Shown: positions 15,534 to 29,478, counted from the first letter of the stretch. The stretch: 64,000 nucleotides of DNA from Amorphochlora amoebiformis (GCA_054601695.1 BAAHQB010000070.1:434001-498000); one strand, 5' to 3'. The notes: generated by a model from the sequence alone, not told the origin. Numbers and translations are program-made.

Positions 15534-15696
15534 TTTGCTATCTTTGAAGTGGCACGAGAATCAGCGTGTGCTCTTGTCAGCGTCCCATCGCCATTCTGGC
15601 CGAAGAATACAGCATAGGTTTAATTTTTCTTGTAAATTTGTCGGCAATTTCCCGTCCCCCCTATCCCAGGCCATTCGCGTGTGGGCGACGCTCGGT
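15534..15696. promoter_or_regulatory. Putative bidirectional promoter MED21 / CBS-like gene
   Basis: Only 163 bp lie between the MED21 start codon (minus strand, 15533) and the proposed start of the CBS-like gene (plus strand, 15697). The interval has no TA microsatellite, unlike the introns around it. No TATA box or defined motif was recognised. The right border depends on the start chosen for the CBS-like gene, which is uncertain. Confidence 0.4.
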
Positions 15697-16504
15697 ATGT
15701 TACGCGCGTCAGCTTTGTGTGCCCTCGGCGTCATAGCCATCTGTATCGGGAGCATCTTGTCGTCTCTCAACACCCAGAGTCTCGGGAATGCGAAACCTAC
15801 CACTGGAATGAGATCTATCACTCGTACGCCTCGCAGGGGGGTACTTGACTTACTTTTTCCACCTCTTTTGCCCCATCGAGGGCCATTTAATGTTGGCACT
15901 ACGCCTGATGATTTGCAATCCATGTTCAGTTGTCCTTTCGAGCTTCGCGCATGCTACCCAAGCGGGTTTCGACGAACGTGGTGCTGCAAGTCCCTGGGAG
16001 ACATGTGGGCACAGACGGTTGTTTACCTCACACATGCGAAGAAAACCCGCAAAAATAAATCCACTGATAGCTACCCTTGTCACTTGGGCTGTAGTTGCTG
16101 CTTTTTCACTGCCGTGGACTTCGCTCCTGAATTCCACAAGAGCGGTGTCCATGCGTTCGGACATGACGCCGCAGCACATGAACACATGCGAGAACACAAT
16201 CGAACCATTCGAAACCCCTCCTGTCACTAGCCTAATCATTCTCTAAACCCTCAGACACCCTGCAGCCAAGTCCGCTTGAGAAGCACTACCCGAAGTTTCG
16301 CAGTCTTATCGGTGAGACTCCTCTTGTGGACCTCACGAACCTCGCAAACCCCAAGGTTGATGATAATTTCGCTTTCTTTCTGTCGCTCTGCCTCGATCGC
16401 TGTCGATTCGCTATCGATTCGCTATCGATTCGCTATCGATTCGCTATCGATTGATCCCTCTTACCCCTTGCGTCTTTCTCGATCTCAGTCTCGTTTGTGG
16501 TGTT

Positions 16505-16564
<60 letters not shown>

Positions 16565-16698
16565 ATGTGGAATGTACATTGTTTTTTACTTTTCGACTGC
16601 ATCTGTATGTTTCACATGGGTGTATGTTTTATGATATATATATATTTTATATATGTTTATATGTATAATACATAATAATTTTTATATGTGCATGAAGA

Positions 16699-16734
<36 letters not shown>

Positions 16735-16744
16735 TACATATATA

Positions 16745-16783
<39 letters not shown>

Positions 16784-16800
16784 AATACATATAATATATA

Positions 16801-16861
<61 letters not shown>

Positions 16862-17248
16862 TTTGCATATAAATTTTGTATATGTTGATGTATTTATGTA
16901 TATTTTCCCTCGTAACTCGGTAAATTGCTGTTTTAGAACCCAAAGACGCGAATTCTCGCTAAATGCGAATTTATGAATCCTGGATACTCCATTAAGGTTA
17001 TATTTGTACACACATATATATATATATATATATAATATATATATATATATATTTTTTTATATATATATATATATATAATATATATATAAACACACACACA
17101 AATGTATATATATATATATATATGTATATATAAAGGTTATATATAGAAGTAGATGTGAAATAAATTTTTGCATAAAAATACATACATACATATACATACA
17201 TACATACATCTATATTACATATATGTATATAAACACATATATATATAC

Positions 17249-17306
<58 letters not shown>

Positions 17307-17614
17307 ACATGATATTTGATAAATACCCCTTTATATGTGCGTGTACGTGTATATGTATGTGTTTATTGTAATGTGAATATGTATAAAAACATTATATACA
17401 CACATATATGTATATATATATATATATGTACTATATATATATGCATTATTGATGTATAAAGATATATACTCAGGACCGAATCGTGCATACTATCCTTGAC
17501 GAAGCTGAACGACAGGGCTTACTTAAGCCTGGTATGTACGTATATAATATATAATATATAATATATAATATTTAATGTGTAATATATAATATAATATATA
17601 TATATATACATATC

Positions 17615-17653
<39 letters not shown>

Positions 17654-18391
17654 ATATAATATATGGTATAATGTAGTATATACTATAGAAGTATTTTATA
17701 TAACATGTAATATATAGTTTATAATATACAATATATAATATATAATAATAACATATGGTTTATAATATATAAATATAATATAATATATATATATATATAT
17801 ATTTACATATATGATACGAATATATAATATACATTATATAATATATATAATATATAATATAATATGTATAATGCTGGATATGGATTAGAAGTGAGATAGA
17901 GAGGGAGAGGGGAAGGTGTGATATATATATATATATATGTATGTATGTATATATATATATATATACATGTATATATATATAAATATTATATATATATATA
18001 TATATATGTATGTATTAACATATTTATACATATATATATGTATATATATATTTATATATTATATAGTATATATATATATATATATTATATAGTAGAAATT
18101 ATGTATTATATGTAATATATTACATATTATATATCATATATTATATATATTATGTTAAATATTATATATTATATATTACATATTGTATATTATATATTTA
18201 TATATTATGTATTATATATACACACATCAACGTATACGAATTATACACACATAGGTATGACTATTGTCGCGGCTTCGTCGGGTAATACTGGCGCATCGAC
18301 AGCCATGATCGCGTCCATGAGAGGATACAAGGTGCGAGGCGGCAGCACGAGGGGCACAGAGGGAGAGAGAGGAAGAGAGAGAGAGAGAGAG

Positions 18392-18443
<52 letters not shown>

Positions 18444-19063
18444 AAGCTCTCTCCCCACATCTTACATATTTCTGCCCTCTAAATCTTTGTCTCGAGAGAT
18501 AGAGAGAGATGAAAACGAGTGAAGTGAGGGAGAGAGGAGCTCTCTGTCACACACACACACACTCGAACCCTCTCCCACTCTCTCTCCCTATCCCATTCTC
18601 TCTCTCCCTCTCCCTCTCTCTCTCCCCCTCTCCCACTCTCTCTCCCTCTCCCACTCTCTCTCCCTCTCCCACTCTCTCTCCCTCTCCCACTCTCTCTCCC
18701 TCTCCCACTCTCTCTCCCTCTCCCACTCTCTCTCCCTCTCCCACTCTCTCTCCCTCTCCCACTCTCTCTCCCTCTCCCACTCTCTCTCCCTCTCCCACTC
18801 TCTCTCCCTCTCCCACTCTCTCTCCCTCTCCCACTCTCTCTCCCTCTTTCACTCTCTCTCCCTCTCCCACTCTCTCTCCCTCTCCCTCTCTCTCATTCTG
18901 TCTCTCTCTCTCTCATTCTCTCTCTCTCTCATTCTCTCTCTCTCTCTCTCACATTCTCTCTCTCTCTCCTTTTCCACCTTCTCCCACACTCTGTTTCTCT
19001 CTCCGCTCTCTTCTCCCTTTCTCTCCCACTCTCTCTCATTCTTTCTCTCTCTCTCTCTCTCTC

Positions 19064-19103
<40 letters not shown>

Positions 19104-19338
19104 TTTCTCTCTCTCTCTCTCGTCCTCCTCTCTCCTCTCTCTCTCTCTCTCTCTCTTCTCTCTATGGGTTTCTCTCTCTCTCTCTAGTCTCTCTCTCTCT
19201 CTCTCTCTCGTCTCTCTCTCTCTCTCTCTAGTCTCTCTCTCTCTCTCTCTCTAGTCTCTCTCTCTCTCTCTCTCTCTCCTTTCTCTCTCTCTTTTCTCTC
19301 TCCCATCTGTTCTTCCTAAAAATACATTATATGTACAT

Positions 19339-19408
<70 letters not shown>

Positions 19409-19530
19409 CGTATATTTTTAACTGTATATTTTCAGTCGATTATTATCACCTCGCCCAAGTGCTCTAAGGAAAAGCAAGATGCCATCCGTAATATTAATAT
19501 ATATTCTACATATACATATATACATACATA

Positions 19531-19597
<67 letters not shown>

Positions 19598-19653
19598 ATG
19601 TATCTCTCCCAAGTGGTCTAAGGAAAAGCAAGATGGTATTCTATGCATATATA

Positions 19654-19684
<31 letters not shown>

Positions 19685-19761
19685 AATATATATATACAGA
19701 TTTAAATTTAATTGTGTACTTATATTTGATTTAAATTTAATTATATATATATATATGTATG

Positions 19762-19827
<66 letters not shown>

Positions 19828-19983
19828 TGTATGGTAAAATATTCTATAAATGTATATTTTATATGTACATCGGTATGTATACATATATATCTATATATAT
19901 ATATGCATATATTGCATTTTTATATGTATACATGTATCTGATTAAATATACATATATATATATATATACGTGTATATATATAT

Positions 19984-20018
<35 letters not shown>

Positions 20019-20087
20019 TAATAAATTATATGCATATACATAAACATATATGTATTTTTTTACCAAATATATATACATATACATACA

Positions 20088-20119
<32 letters not shown>

Positions 20120-20120
20120 G

Positions 20121-20151
<31 letters not shown>

Positions 20152-20221
20152 CCAGGCGCCTACGGTGCTGAGCTACTGGTCACTGGCAAAGGCCTTTCTG
20201 TGGTAATTTATTATACATCAT

Positions 20222-20254
<33 letters not shown>

Positions 20255-20996
20255 GAATGTTTTGATTGTATCTACATATCCAGACGCACATTATAAAAGC
20301 GAGGATAGGATGTGTGTGAATACATCTATATGTATATATATTATACACACACACATATATATATATATTATATATTTGTACATATTATATATACACACAT
20401 ATATGTATATATATACATACACACACATATATATATATATATATATATGTAAGTCTCCTCTCACATACACAGAAACATCCCAAAATATGCCTCAAAACAC
20501 AACCAAAAAAAAAAAAATACCATTACACATATGCTTGTTACATACACACGAGTAAAAAATCCAAAAAATTGAAAATTTAAAAATTACGACACGTGTAAAA
20601 AATCCCCAAAAAAAAAAAATTTAAAATTACCACACACACATACATATACATACACAGGATCACCCGGAACATTACATGAATATGGAGACAACTCTATGCA
20701 ACTCGAATCCGGAATTATATTTCGGCATCAACCAGTATGACAACGATCTCAACCCGCTAGCGCACTATCTTACCCTCGGCCCTGAGATATGGGAGCAGGT
20801 CAGATTTAGGCAAAATCCATGTTTTCTTTGTGTAGCACTATCTTACCCGCGGCCCTGAGATATGGGAGCAGGTCAGATTTAGGCAAAATACATGTTTTCT
20901 TTGTGTAGCACTATCTTACCCTCGGCCCTGAAATATGGGAGCAGGCCAGATTTAGGCAAATCCATGTTTTCTTTGTGGGAGCATGTATACGCATAA

Positions 20997-21027
<31 letters not shown>

Positions 21028-21179
21028 TATCTATGATATATTTAATGTGTAGGTGTAGGTAATGTATCATATGGCTATGTTTGTACTATATATATGATAT
21101 ATATATATATATATATTATATATATAAATATATATACGTGCCACACACACGCACAAAAACATATGTGTGTATACACACA

Positions 21180-21216
<37 letters not shown>

Positions 21217-21242
21217 ATATATATAATATATATATATAATAT

Positions 21243-21286
<44 letters not shown>

Positions 21287-21582
21287 GACGAATGGGCAAG
21301 TAACTCATTTTGTAGCAGCTGGATCGACTGGAGGTACTACATATGTATAATATATACTATATATATATATATATATATATATATTGAAACAGATATATAA
21401 AAATACATTTCTGTACGGATACATTATTTGTACAACTATGCTTTCTTTGGATTCCAAATTTATATATATATATATATATATGTGTGTGCGTGTGTGTAAT
21501 ACAAGATGCATATATATATATATATCTATACATATATATAATGTTATATATATATATATATATAGATGTATACATATTTACT

Positions 21583-21617
<35 letters not shown>

Positions 21618-21850
21618 CAATGTAATATATTTGTATTTGTATATATACACACACACACATATATATATATATATGTATATAGGCATAAATCTAAATATAA
21701 TATTCACACTTAATCTCTTAGGAACTTTGAGTGGGACATCGAAGTATCTTAAGGAAAAGTCCGGAGGGAAAGTTAAGGTGAAAATACCTATGTAGAAGCA
21801 GGATATCATACATACAATTATATGTATGCAAATATACATCTAACATATAC

Positions 21851-21901
<51 letters not shown>

Positions 21902-22281
21902 TACATACATACATTAAATATATTTATGCATGTGTATATGTATAAATATAGTATATACCTTAAACCACAACTAACCCTCTTTTCTCATCTCTCTTTTTCT
22001 TCTAACATTTGTGTATATGTAGTATATATACATACATTTGTGTACATGTAGCATATACACACTGAAATAGCTGAATGTGTATGTGTATTTATATAATTGC
22101 ATAATATGTACTATATCCACACGGAAATAGGTGAATGTGTATGTGTATTTATATAATATGTAGTATATCCACACGGAATGTATATATATATATATATCTT
22201 CGCATGCGCATGCATATATATATATATATATATATATATTGTCGATTTATATTATATTTATGTATATGTATATTATGGATA

Positions 22282-22338
<57 letters not shown>

Positions 22339-22540
22339 TATATACACAAAATGTCTCTGGGCGACACCTATCAGGTGAATGTGTATGTGTTTTTATACAT
22401 CTGCATGATATATGTGTAGCATGCACATACTCACGAAAATAGGTGATCATGGCTGATCCGGTGGGGAGTGTCTTCTACGATTATTTCAAGACAGGAATCC
22501 TCAATGAGCCTGGAAATTTCCAAGTCGAGGTATGTGTATG

Positions 22541-22590
<50 letters not shown>

Positions 22591-22879
22591 ATATATATAC
22601 ACTCTGGAAATTTCCAAGTCGAGGTATGTGTATGATATACATATATATATATGTATATATATATATATATGTGTATATATATATACACTCTGGAAATTTC
22701 CAAGTCGAGGTATGTGTATGATATACATATATATATGTTATATATATATATATATGTATATATATACACTCTGGAAATTTCCAAGTCGAGGTATGTGTAT
22801 TATGTACATATATATATGTTATATATATATATGTATATATATACACTCTGGAAATTTCCAAGTCGAGGTATGTGTATGA

Positions 22880-22911
<32 letters not shown>

Positions 22912-22970
22912 CATATATATATGTGTATATATATACACTCTGGAAATTTCCAAGTCGAGGTATGTGTATG

Positions 22971-23020
<50 letters not shown>

Positions 23021-23064
23021 ATATATATACACTCTGGAAATTTCCAAGTCGAGGTATGTGTATG

Positions 23065-23129
<65 letters not shown>

Positions 23130-23178
23130 CACTGTGGAAATTTCCAAGTCGAGGTATGTGTATGTTGAAAATATTTCT

Positions 23179-23227
<49 letters not shown>

Positions 23228-23331
23228 GTACACTCTGGAAATTCCAAGTCGAGGTTTGTATCTGTTGAAAATATATGTGATTTATGTATATACATATATA
23301 TACATATATATATATCTATGTACATTGTATA

Positions 23332-23362
<31 letters not shown>

Positions 23363-23458
23363 ATATATATATGTATACATATATGTAAATATACCTATCT
23401 ATATATATATATATATATGTACATATGTAAATATATCTATATATATATATTTACATAT

Positions 23459-23492
<34 letters not shown>

Positions 23493-23638
23493 TTACATAG
23501 ATATATTACAATACACAGCTTTATCTGTGTGTATTTGTATGTACAATGTATATTGTATATATTAACATATTAACATATATACGTTATATATATATTTTCA
23601 TCTTTTTATATACATACACATATATATATATATATATT

Positions 23639-23721
<83 letters not shown>

Positions 23722-24076
23722 AGTTGGTAAGGAGAATATCCCCGGGGCTATGGATTTTGATCTTATCGACGACGCTATTCGAGTATATATTATATATATA
23801 TATATATATATTAAATATATATATATATATATATATTAAATATATATATATATCTGTATCTGTATATATACATATTGTATGTTTTATATACAACATCACA
23901 TTTATATATTTTATGGACATAACTATATGAATATATATATATATATATATATATATGTGTATGTACATGCGTATGCATATATGTTTTAGATACAAGACAT
24001 AAAATACATATGTATGCAAAATAAATAATTACACACATATATATATATATATATATTATACATACATATATATATT

Positions 24077-24114
<38 letters not shown>

Positions 24115-24394
24115 TATAAATACTTGTGTATACGTATGCATATATACACATTTATATATACGTCTGTAATCTATAAACACACACATATATATACATATAT
24201 ATAGATATATATGTATATATATGTATATATATATATTATATACACACAAACACACACACACACACACATACACATACATATATATACACACACATAATAT
24301 AACATACGTATCACATAGGTAACCGACCAAGACGCCTTCCAGACGTGTCACACTATGGCAAAGATTGAGGTTACATATATACACATACATATAT

Positions 24395-24431
<37 letters not shown>

Positions 24432-24625
24432 CATATAAAAGCAGATTCATGTATATATGTTAACGCATACACATAGCTGCACATAGATGTATGTACACAA
24501 TCTTATTGCACAAGCGTAAATATACATGTACCCTATTGGTTATACACACAACGAGATGGATGCTACTTGAAATAAATAGAGATTTGGAATTAGAAGTTTT
24601 TATATTTTTCGGAATGTGTTAAATC

Positions 24626-24661
<36 letters not shown>

Positions 24662-24712
24662 AATATGTACATATATATATATATATTTAATATATATATA
24701 TATATATGTACG

Positions 24713-24809
<97 letters not shown>

Positions 24810-24928
24810 GTATACCCATAGGGAATCTTGGCCGGGGGTAGTGGAGGTCTAAATGTGTTTGCAGCTTCTAGACTGGCAGAAAGGTATTGGATTTACATAT
24901 ACTAGATATATATCTATCTATCTGCAAT

Positions 24929-24979
<51 letters not shown>

Positions 24980-25121
24980 CAGTTGGATGCGCTTATATAT
25001 ATATATTATATATATATGATATAATATATATATATACATATATATCATGTATGTGTATGTGTGAACATGTCTTCGTGTTCGTAGAAAGAGTACTATACAT
25101 GCACATTTACTTTGAGTCAAA

Positions 25122-25168
<47 letters not shown>

Positions 25169-25217
25169 ATATGGATGCATCAATACATATATATATACAT
25201 ATATATACATTTATATG

Positions 25218-25258
<41 letters not shown>

Positions 25259-25629
25259 TATGCATACACATGTTTATTGTTATATTCATAATTAATTATA
25301 CGTATTATACATATCTATAAATAAATATATGTTTATATACATACATATTTATATTTTATACATTAGACTTACTGAGCCTGCAATCATCGTAACTGTGCTC
25401 CCCGATAGTGGAATCAAGTAATACATACGCAACCCACGTATATATATATATATACATATATATATGTATATATATACATATATACGTATATATATATATA
25501 TATATGTGTGTGTACATATATACATATGTAAATATATATGTATGTGTGTATGTATATATATATGTGTATATGTATATACATATATGTACACACACACACA
25601 TATATATATATATAAATATATAGAATATG

Positions 25630-25675
<46 letters not shown>

Positions 25676-26147
25676 CACACACACACACACATATATATAT
25701 ATGTTATATATATATATATTATATATATACATAATATATTATTATTTACAGATTTATATACTGATCGACTCACAATATATTACGTATTATATATATATAC
25801 CAACACACACAGTATATTAATTACATACTGTTATCAATATCAATCGTGACCTACTGTACTATATATACTAACTACCTACCTTGTTTTCGATGTCAATCTT
25901 GACTGTATTACACATATAATATAAAAATTTAATATATATATTATATATATATATATATATATATGTCGTCTTCTCGCTAGGTACCTATCCAAGATCTACA
26001 ACCAAGAATGGCTATCCAAATGCGGTAAAAATAATGAAAAACAGACTCACTTCCGGCCTATCTTAGCCTTCTAACGTGCTAATATATTATCTACTCTTTC
26101 ATATCCCAGGCATTCGGGTAGATATGGAGGAGTGTGATATCTTCTAA
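15697..26147 (+). CDS. CBS: Cystathionine beta-synthase / cysteine synthase family, catalytic core only
   Basis: PLP-dependent (fold type II) enzyme joining a sulfur nucleophile to a serine-type substrate. Exons: 15697-15823 (provisional), 16255-16355, 16937-16996, 17474-17531, 18255-18331, 19436-19487, 20156-20202, 20658-20798, 21288-21333, 21722-21777, 22443-22529, 23720-23782, 24319-24369, 24822-24883, 25367-25417, 25981-26024, 26110-26147 (TAA). All joins keep phase, giving 386 residues. Family marks in order: [22 protein letters not shown] with the PLP lysine near residue 96; [10 protein letters not shown] substrate loop; [21 protein letters not shown] phosphate-binding loop; [45 protein letters not shown], EGxGxxxIP and PDS-like motifs favour CBS over plain cysteine synthase. 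No C-terminal CBS (Bateman) domains follow. The first exon encodes a hydrophobic N-terminus (residues 7-22), perhaps a targeting peptide; this exon is weakly supported. Three of its introns carry copies of exon ends. Confidence 0.9.
16396..16452 (+). repeat. 11-bp tandem repeat in CBS intron
   Basis: About five copies of CGATTCGCTAT stand 40 bp after the donor of the exon ending at 16355. Each unit contains an ATCGAT palindrome. It ends just before a polypyrimidine stretch and a long TA tract. Confidence 0.8.
18356..18442 (+). repeat. (GA)n purine tract
   Basis: Nearly pure GAGAGA with a few AG-rich interruptions, starting 25 bp after the donor of the exon 18255-18331. It faces a much longer CT tract on the same strand 150 bp downstream, so the two can pair. 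Confidence 0.9.
18570..19310 (+). repeat. (CT)n tract with 18-bp minisatellite
   Basis: A 740-bp polypyrimidine block. From about 18600 to 18880 it is a tandem array of CACTCTCTCTCCCTCTCC (18 bp, about 15 copies); the rest is less regular (CT)n. It lies in the CBS-like intron 18332-19435. Long open frames of Ser-Leu-Pro here are artefacts. Confidence 0.92.
19606..19636 (+). repeat. Echo of CBS exon 19436-19487
   Basis: CTCCCAAGTGGTCTAAGG and the following AAAAGCAAGATGG repeat the middle of the real exon (19450-19483) with few differences. The copy lies downstream in the intron between two TA tracts and lacks a usable acceptor. Confidence 0.85.
20762..20978 (+). repeat. 73-bp tandem repeat x3 spanning a splice donor
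   Basis: Units begin at 20762, 20835 and 20908. Each holds the last 37 bp of the exon 20658-20798, its GAGCAG/gtcaga donor and the first 36 bp of intron. Unit 1 is the real exon end. Unit 3 has more changes (gaaata, gccaga), so it looks oldest or least constrained. No TA tract separates these units. Confidence 0.95.
22503..23262 (+). repeat. Nine-copy array of exon end plus splice donor
   Basis: The last bases of exon 22443-22529 (GGAAATTTCCAAGTCGAG) and its donor gtatgtg recur eight more times, with the exon/intron junction repeated after 22529, 22623, 22709, 22790, 22867, 22959, 23053, 23153 and 23253. Units are 77-100 bp and differ mainly in TA tract length. The last copy has lost one base and its donor reads gtttgt. 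No unit has an acceptor next to it. Confidence 0.95.
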
Positions 26148-26373
26148 GCTCACGAATGGAACGAAACGTCGAAAAATTATAACTGATTCCCTGCACATGT
26201 ATTGACATATAAAGCCACCTTGTTCTTGGATGCTACGGCACGTCCAAAACTGTGTTTTTTCCCCCTTTATTTTTAGTTTTTACACGGAGTTTTTCCGATC
26301 CCCCTCCTGTTGTCACCACCATTCGTCCGCCGTATTTCAACATTCATGGTCCCAGCGGCATCTAGATCTAGAC

Positions 26374-26426
26374 TGAGCGCAAGCGCTAGCATTCTGCGCA
26401 ACGTGGAGGGCTAGGGCTTGCGCTCA
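26374..26426. terminator. Inverted repeat downstream of CBS-like gene
   Basis: TGAGCGCAAGC (26374-26384) and GCTTGCGCTCA (26416-26426) are perfect 11-bp arms with a 31-bp loop. It lies about 230 bp after the stop codon. It may be a 3'-end hairpin or the remnant of a mobile element; the terminator label is only a guess. Confidence 0.4.
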
Positions 26427-26890
26427 GGATCCGGAATAAGATTTGTACATGCCACTGATGCCGGAAAAGTATTGAATAGTAATCATTGACATATCTCGAT
26501 AATTTCGGCTTGACTTTCTCGATTCTCTGGCTGCATGCAGTATTGCAGTTGGCCTTGCGAGATTTGGTATGGGTAAACTATTCGTAGTATTTCTACATAC
26601 GCATGTACTAGATGATGTAGTAAGTACAAGCATGTACGCATGCGTCGTGCTATCGTAATGTATACGTAAGCTATACGCTTTCAGCATACATACATGTAAT
26701 CTAGGTAGTAATATTAGTAATAGTCTAGAACTCATAGTAGTAGAAGTAGTGTGTTGATTGATACGTACGCATGCGTACCGTCACGCTGATGACACTGACA
26801 TAGTACGTCATACGTACCGTACTAAGTTCAAATACCAACACGTATACACGTATATCATTGTAGATGTATGTACTGTACTAACTACATATA

Positions 26891-27205
26891 TACTAGATTG
26901 ATACGTACGAATTTGTACGCAAATGTACTTGTATACGTACAATATCGTATCGCGACATAAAAGTACGTACGTGTACGTACTATGATATATATATATCAAT
27001 TCTGATTGTATGTACGTATACGTACGTATATCTTGTATATGCATATATTGATACTAGATTGATACGTACGCATTTGTACGCAAATGTACTTGTATACGTA
27101 CAATATCGTATCGCGACATACAAGTACGTACGTGTACGTACTATGATATATATCAATTCTGATTGTATGTATGTATACGTACGTATATCTTGTATATGTT
27201 GTATG
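26891..27205. repeat. 161-bp tandem duplication rich in TACGTA palindromes
   Basis: TACTAGATTGATACGTACG begins copies at 26891 and 27052. The two are close to identical over the unit and contain many self-complementary words (TACGTA, GTACGTAC, TGTACGCAAATGTAC). Confidence 0.85.
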
Positions 27206-27724
27206 CTGTTCAGTATACATCTAGAAGTTGTACGTGCGTACATTCATTGTATTACGTACGCATACATTACTATTATATCGTCTAGATGATCCGTCTAGAT
27301 GGTACGTATACAATACATACGTCTGATATACAACGTCATCTAATTGTGTTTTTTAACCGGAACGCCCTGAAGTTATAATTATATTTCTAATATTTGTCAG
27401 TCAATAGACTGTATACTATTGAAGCAGAGGTATCATGGCGTACACGTACACTGCGAGTCGCAAATTTATTAGCAAATGCCATGGTCCGTGATATTGGGCA
27501 GCCCGGACGTCTAGTGTACACCGACTATAGACATGTATTTATCATAGCTGGTGTATGCTTATAATCGTAGCATATATGATTAATATACTTGTATGTATGT
27601 TTCATCCTCTACATGAAACGTTTTCAAACATGCCACGAGCACGAATACCTACCTTCGACTCCTACGTATGTATACACTCCAGACACTCATTAGGCCTATT
27701 GATATTATCCACTACTATTATTTA

Positions 27725-27840
27725 TTAACCCTAATCCTCCAAACCTAACCCTCTAACCCTAACTCTTAACCCTAACCCTATGATTAACCCCAGCCCTCTT
27801 TAACCCTAACCGTAACCCAAACTCTAACCCTAACCTAAGT
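27725..27840 (+). repeat. Degenerate CCCTAA telomere-type tract
   Basis: Imperfect repeats of CCCTAA with C/T changes, followed by a (TG)n run. The tract is interstitial, far from any visible chromosome end. Confidence 0.85.
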
Positions 27841-28243
27841 GTGTGTCTCTGGTGTGTGTGTGTGTGTGTGTGTATGTGTGTATGGTTGGGGTGTAGTTGG
27901 GGTATATAGTTGCTACCGTTCAGTTGTCTTCTTCATATTGTTATAGATGTTGTTACTGGTGTAGAACCACACAATATATCAGTGTGTATATATCGACAAA
28001 TGTAACTTCAAAGCGATGTTAAGCGTAGAAACTTTCAAACTATCCGCAGCGTTAACTTAAAATACTTTTTCATTCTAATACCGTCGTAGGCTTGAACATC
28101 GTTTATCGTGTTGTAGGATTAGCCGGAAACCTCAGATTAGGGTTAGAGATTTGGGTTCTTGTTCGAGTTTGGATTCTAGGGTGAGTGTACAGCTTAGGTT
28201 TCAGACCATCTGTCCTATATATATATATATGTTATATACACAC

Positions 28244-28298
<55 letters not shown>

Positions 28299-28304
28299 GT
28301 ACAT

Positions 28305-28520
28305 AAATGTACGTACATTCATGTAAACTATAAAATGAACACTCACTTTCTGATGACATATATGTGTATATATATGTGTATGTATTTGTATATATGTCAA
28401 CATTTATGTTTATATTTATGTGTGTATACATATATGTGTATATATATGTGTGTGTATATATATATATATGTATTTGTGTGTATATGTATGTGTGTATATT
28501 ATATATATGCATATCTATAA

Positions 28521-28571
<51 letters not shown>

Positions 28572-28649
28572 TTATGTATATATATAGAGAGAGAGAGAAA
28601 ACACATGTATAACATTCATATTTATAAATATATACATACATACACACAC

Positions 28650-28688
<39 letters not shown>

Positions 28689-28805
28689 TATATACATACA
28701 TATATATATATATATATAGATATATATACATACATATATATATGTGTATATGTCATCAGAAGGTGAATGCTCATTAGATAGAGTCCATGAATGTATACAC
28801 GTATG
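28305..28805. repeat. Imperfect inverted repeat (foldback)
   Basis: The left arm near 28305-28375 (ATTCATGTAAACTAT, CACTTTCTGATGACATAT) matches in reverse complement the right arm near 28745-28805 (ATGTCATCAGAAGGTG, ATAGAGTCCATGAAT). The arms are about 60 bp and enclose about 375 bp of TA/TG repeats. Confidence 0.7.
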
Positions 28806-28889
28806 CATATGTGTGCGTATATGTGTATATACACATACATGTACATATATACACATACACATATATACATATATACATACATACATATG

Positions 28890-28969
<80 letters not shown>

Positions 28970-29079
28970 CAAGCAGTGTACAAACCTGACTCTGTTTCAT
29001 GTCTCGTAATAATTCGCTATACGACGCGTCATACAATGGTAAACATAGCTTATAACCTGTACTGGTCAAATAGGGTTAA

Positions 29080-29290
29080 GATCAGATTATTCAGCATGTC
29101 TTAGTCCGAGGACCATTGACTAATAGGGTTAGGGTTAGGGTTAGGGTTAGGGTTAGGGTTAGGGTTAGGATTAGCGTTAGGGTTAGGTTAGGTTAGGATC
29201 AGATTATTAAGCATGTCTTAGTTCGAGGACCATTGACTCCTCCAGGTTATGGGGTGGTTAAGTTAGGGTTAGGGTTAGGGTTTATGAATG
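29080..29290 (-). repeat. Telomere-linked dispersed element, two copies
   Basis: Two copies of the conserved core (reverse of TCAATGGTCCTCGGACTAAG and flanks), at about 29090-29122 and 29197-29238, alternate with TTAGGG tracts at 29123-29195 and 29255-29282. Orientation is opposite to the copies near 2.3, 46 and 49.8 kb. Confidence 0.85.
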
Positions 29291-29393
29291 GGCTAAGGGG
29301 GCATTTGTTATATATGTTTGAATGTAAGAATATATATGTACATATATGTATATATATATATATGTATATGTATATATATATATATGTATATGA

Positions 29394-29478
<85 letters not shown>

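Noticed and set aside
15561-15923. Minus-strand 120-codon frame and the 129-codon frame at 15850-16239
   Set aside because: They lie upstream of the MED21 start on the same strand, show no family motif, and are antisense to the CBS-like 5' region. A non-coding or unrelated exon cannot be fully excluded.
18509-19231. 240-codon Ser-Leu-Pro frame, and similar 280-codon frame at 47301-48143
   Set aside because: Both are pure CT simple sequence inside introns of the CBS-like and DEX1 genes.
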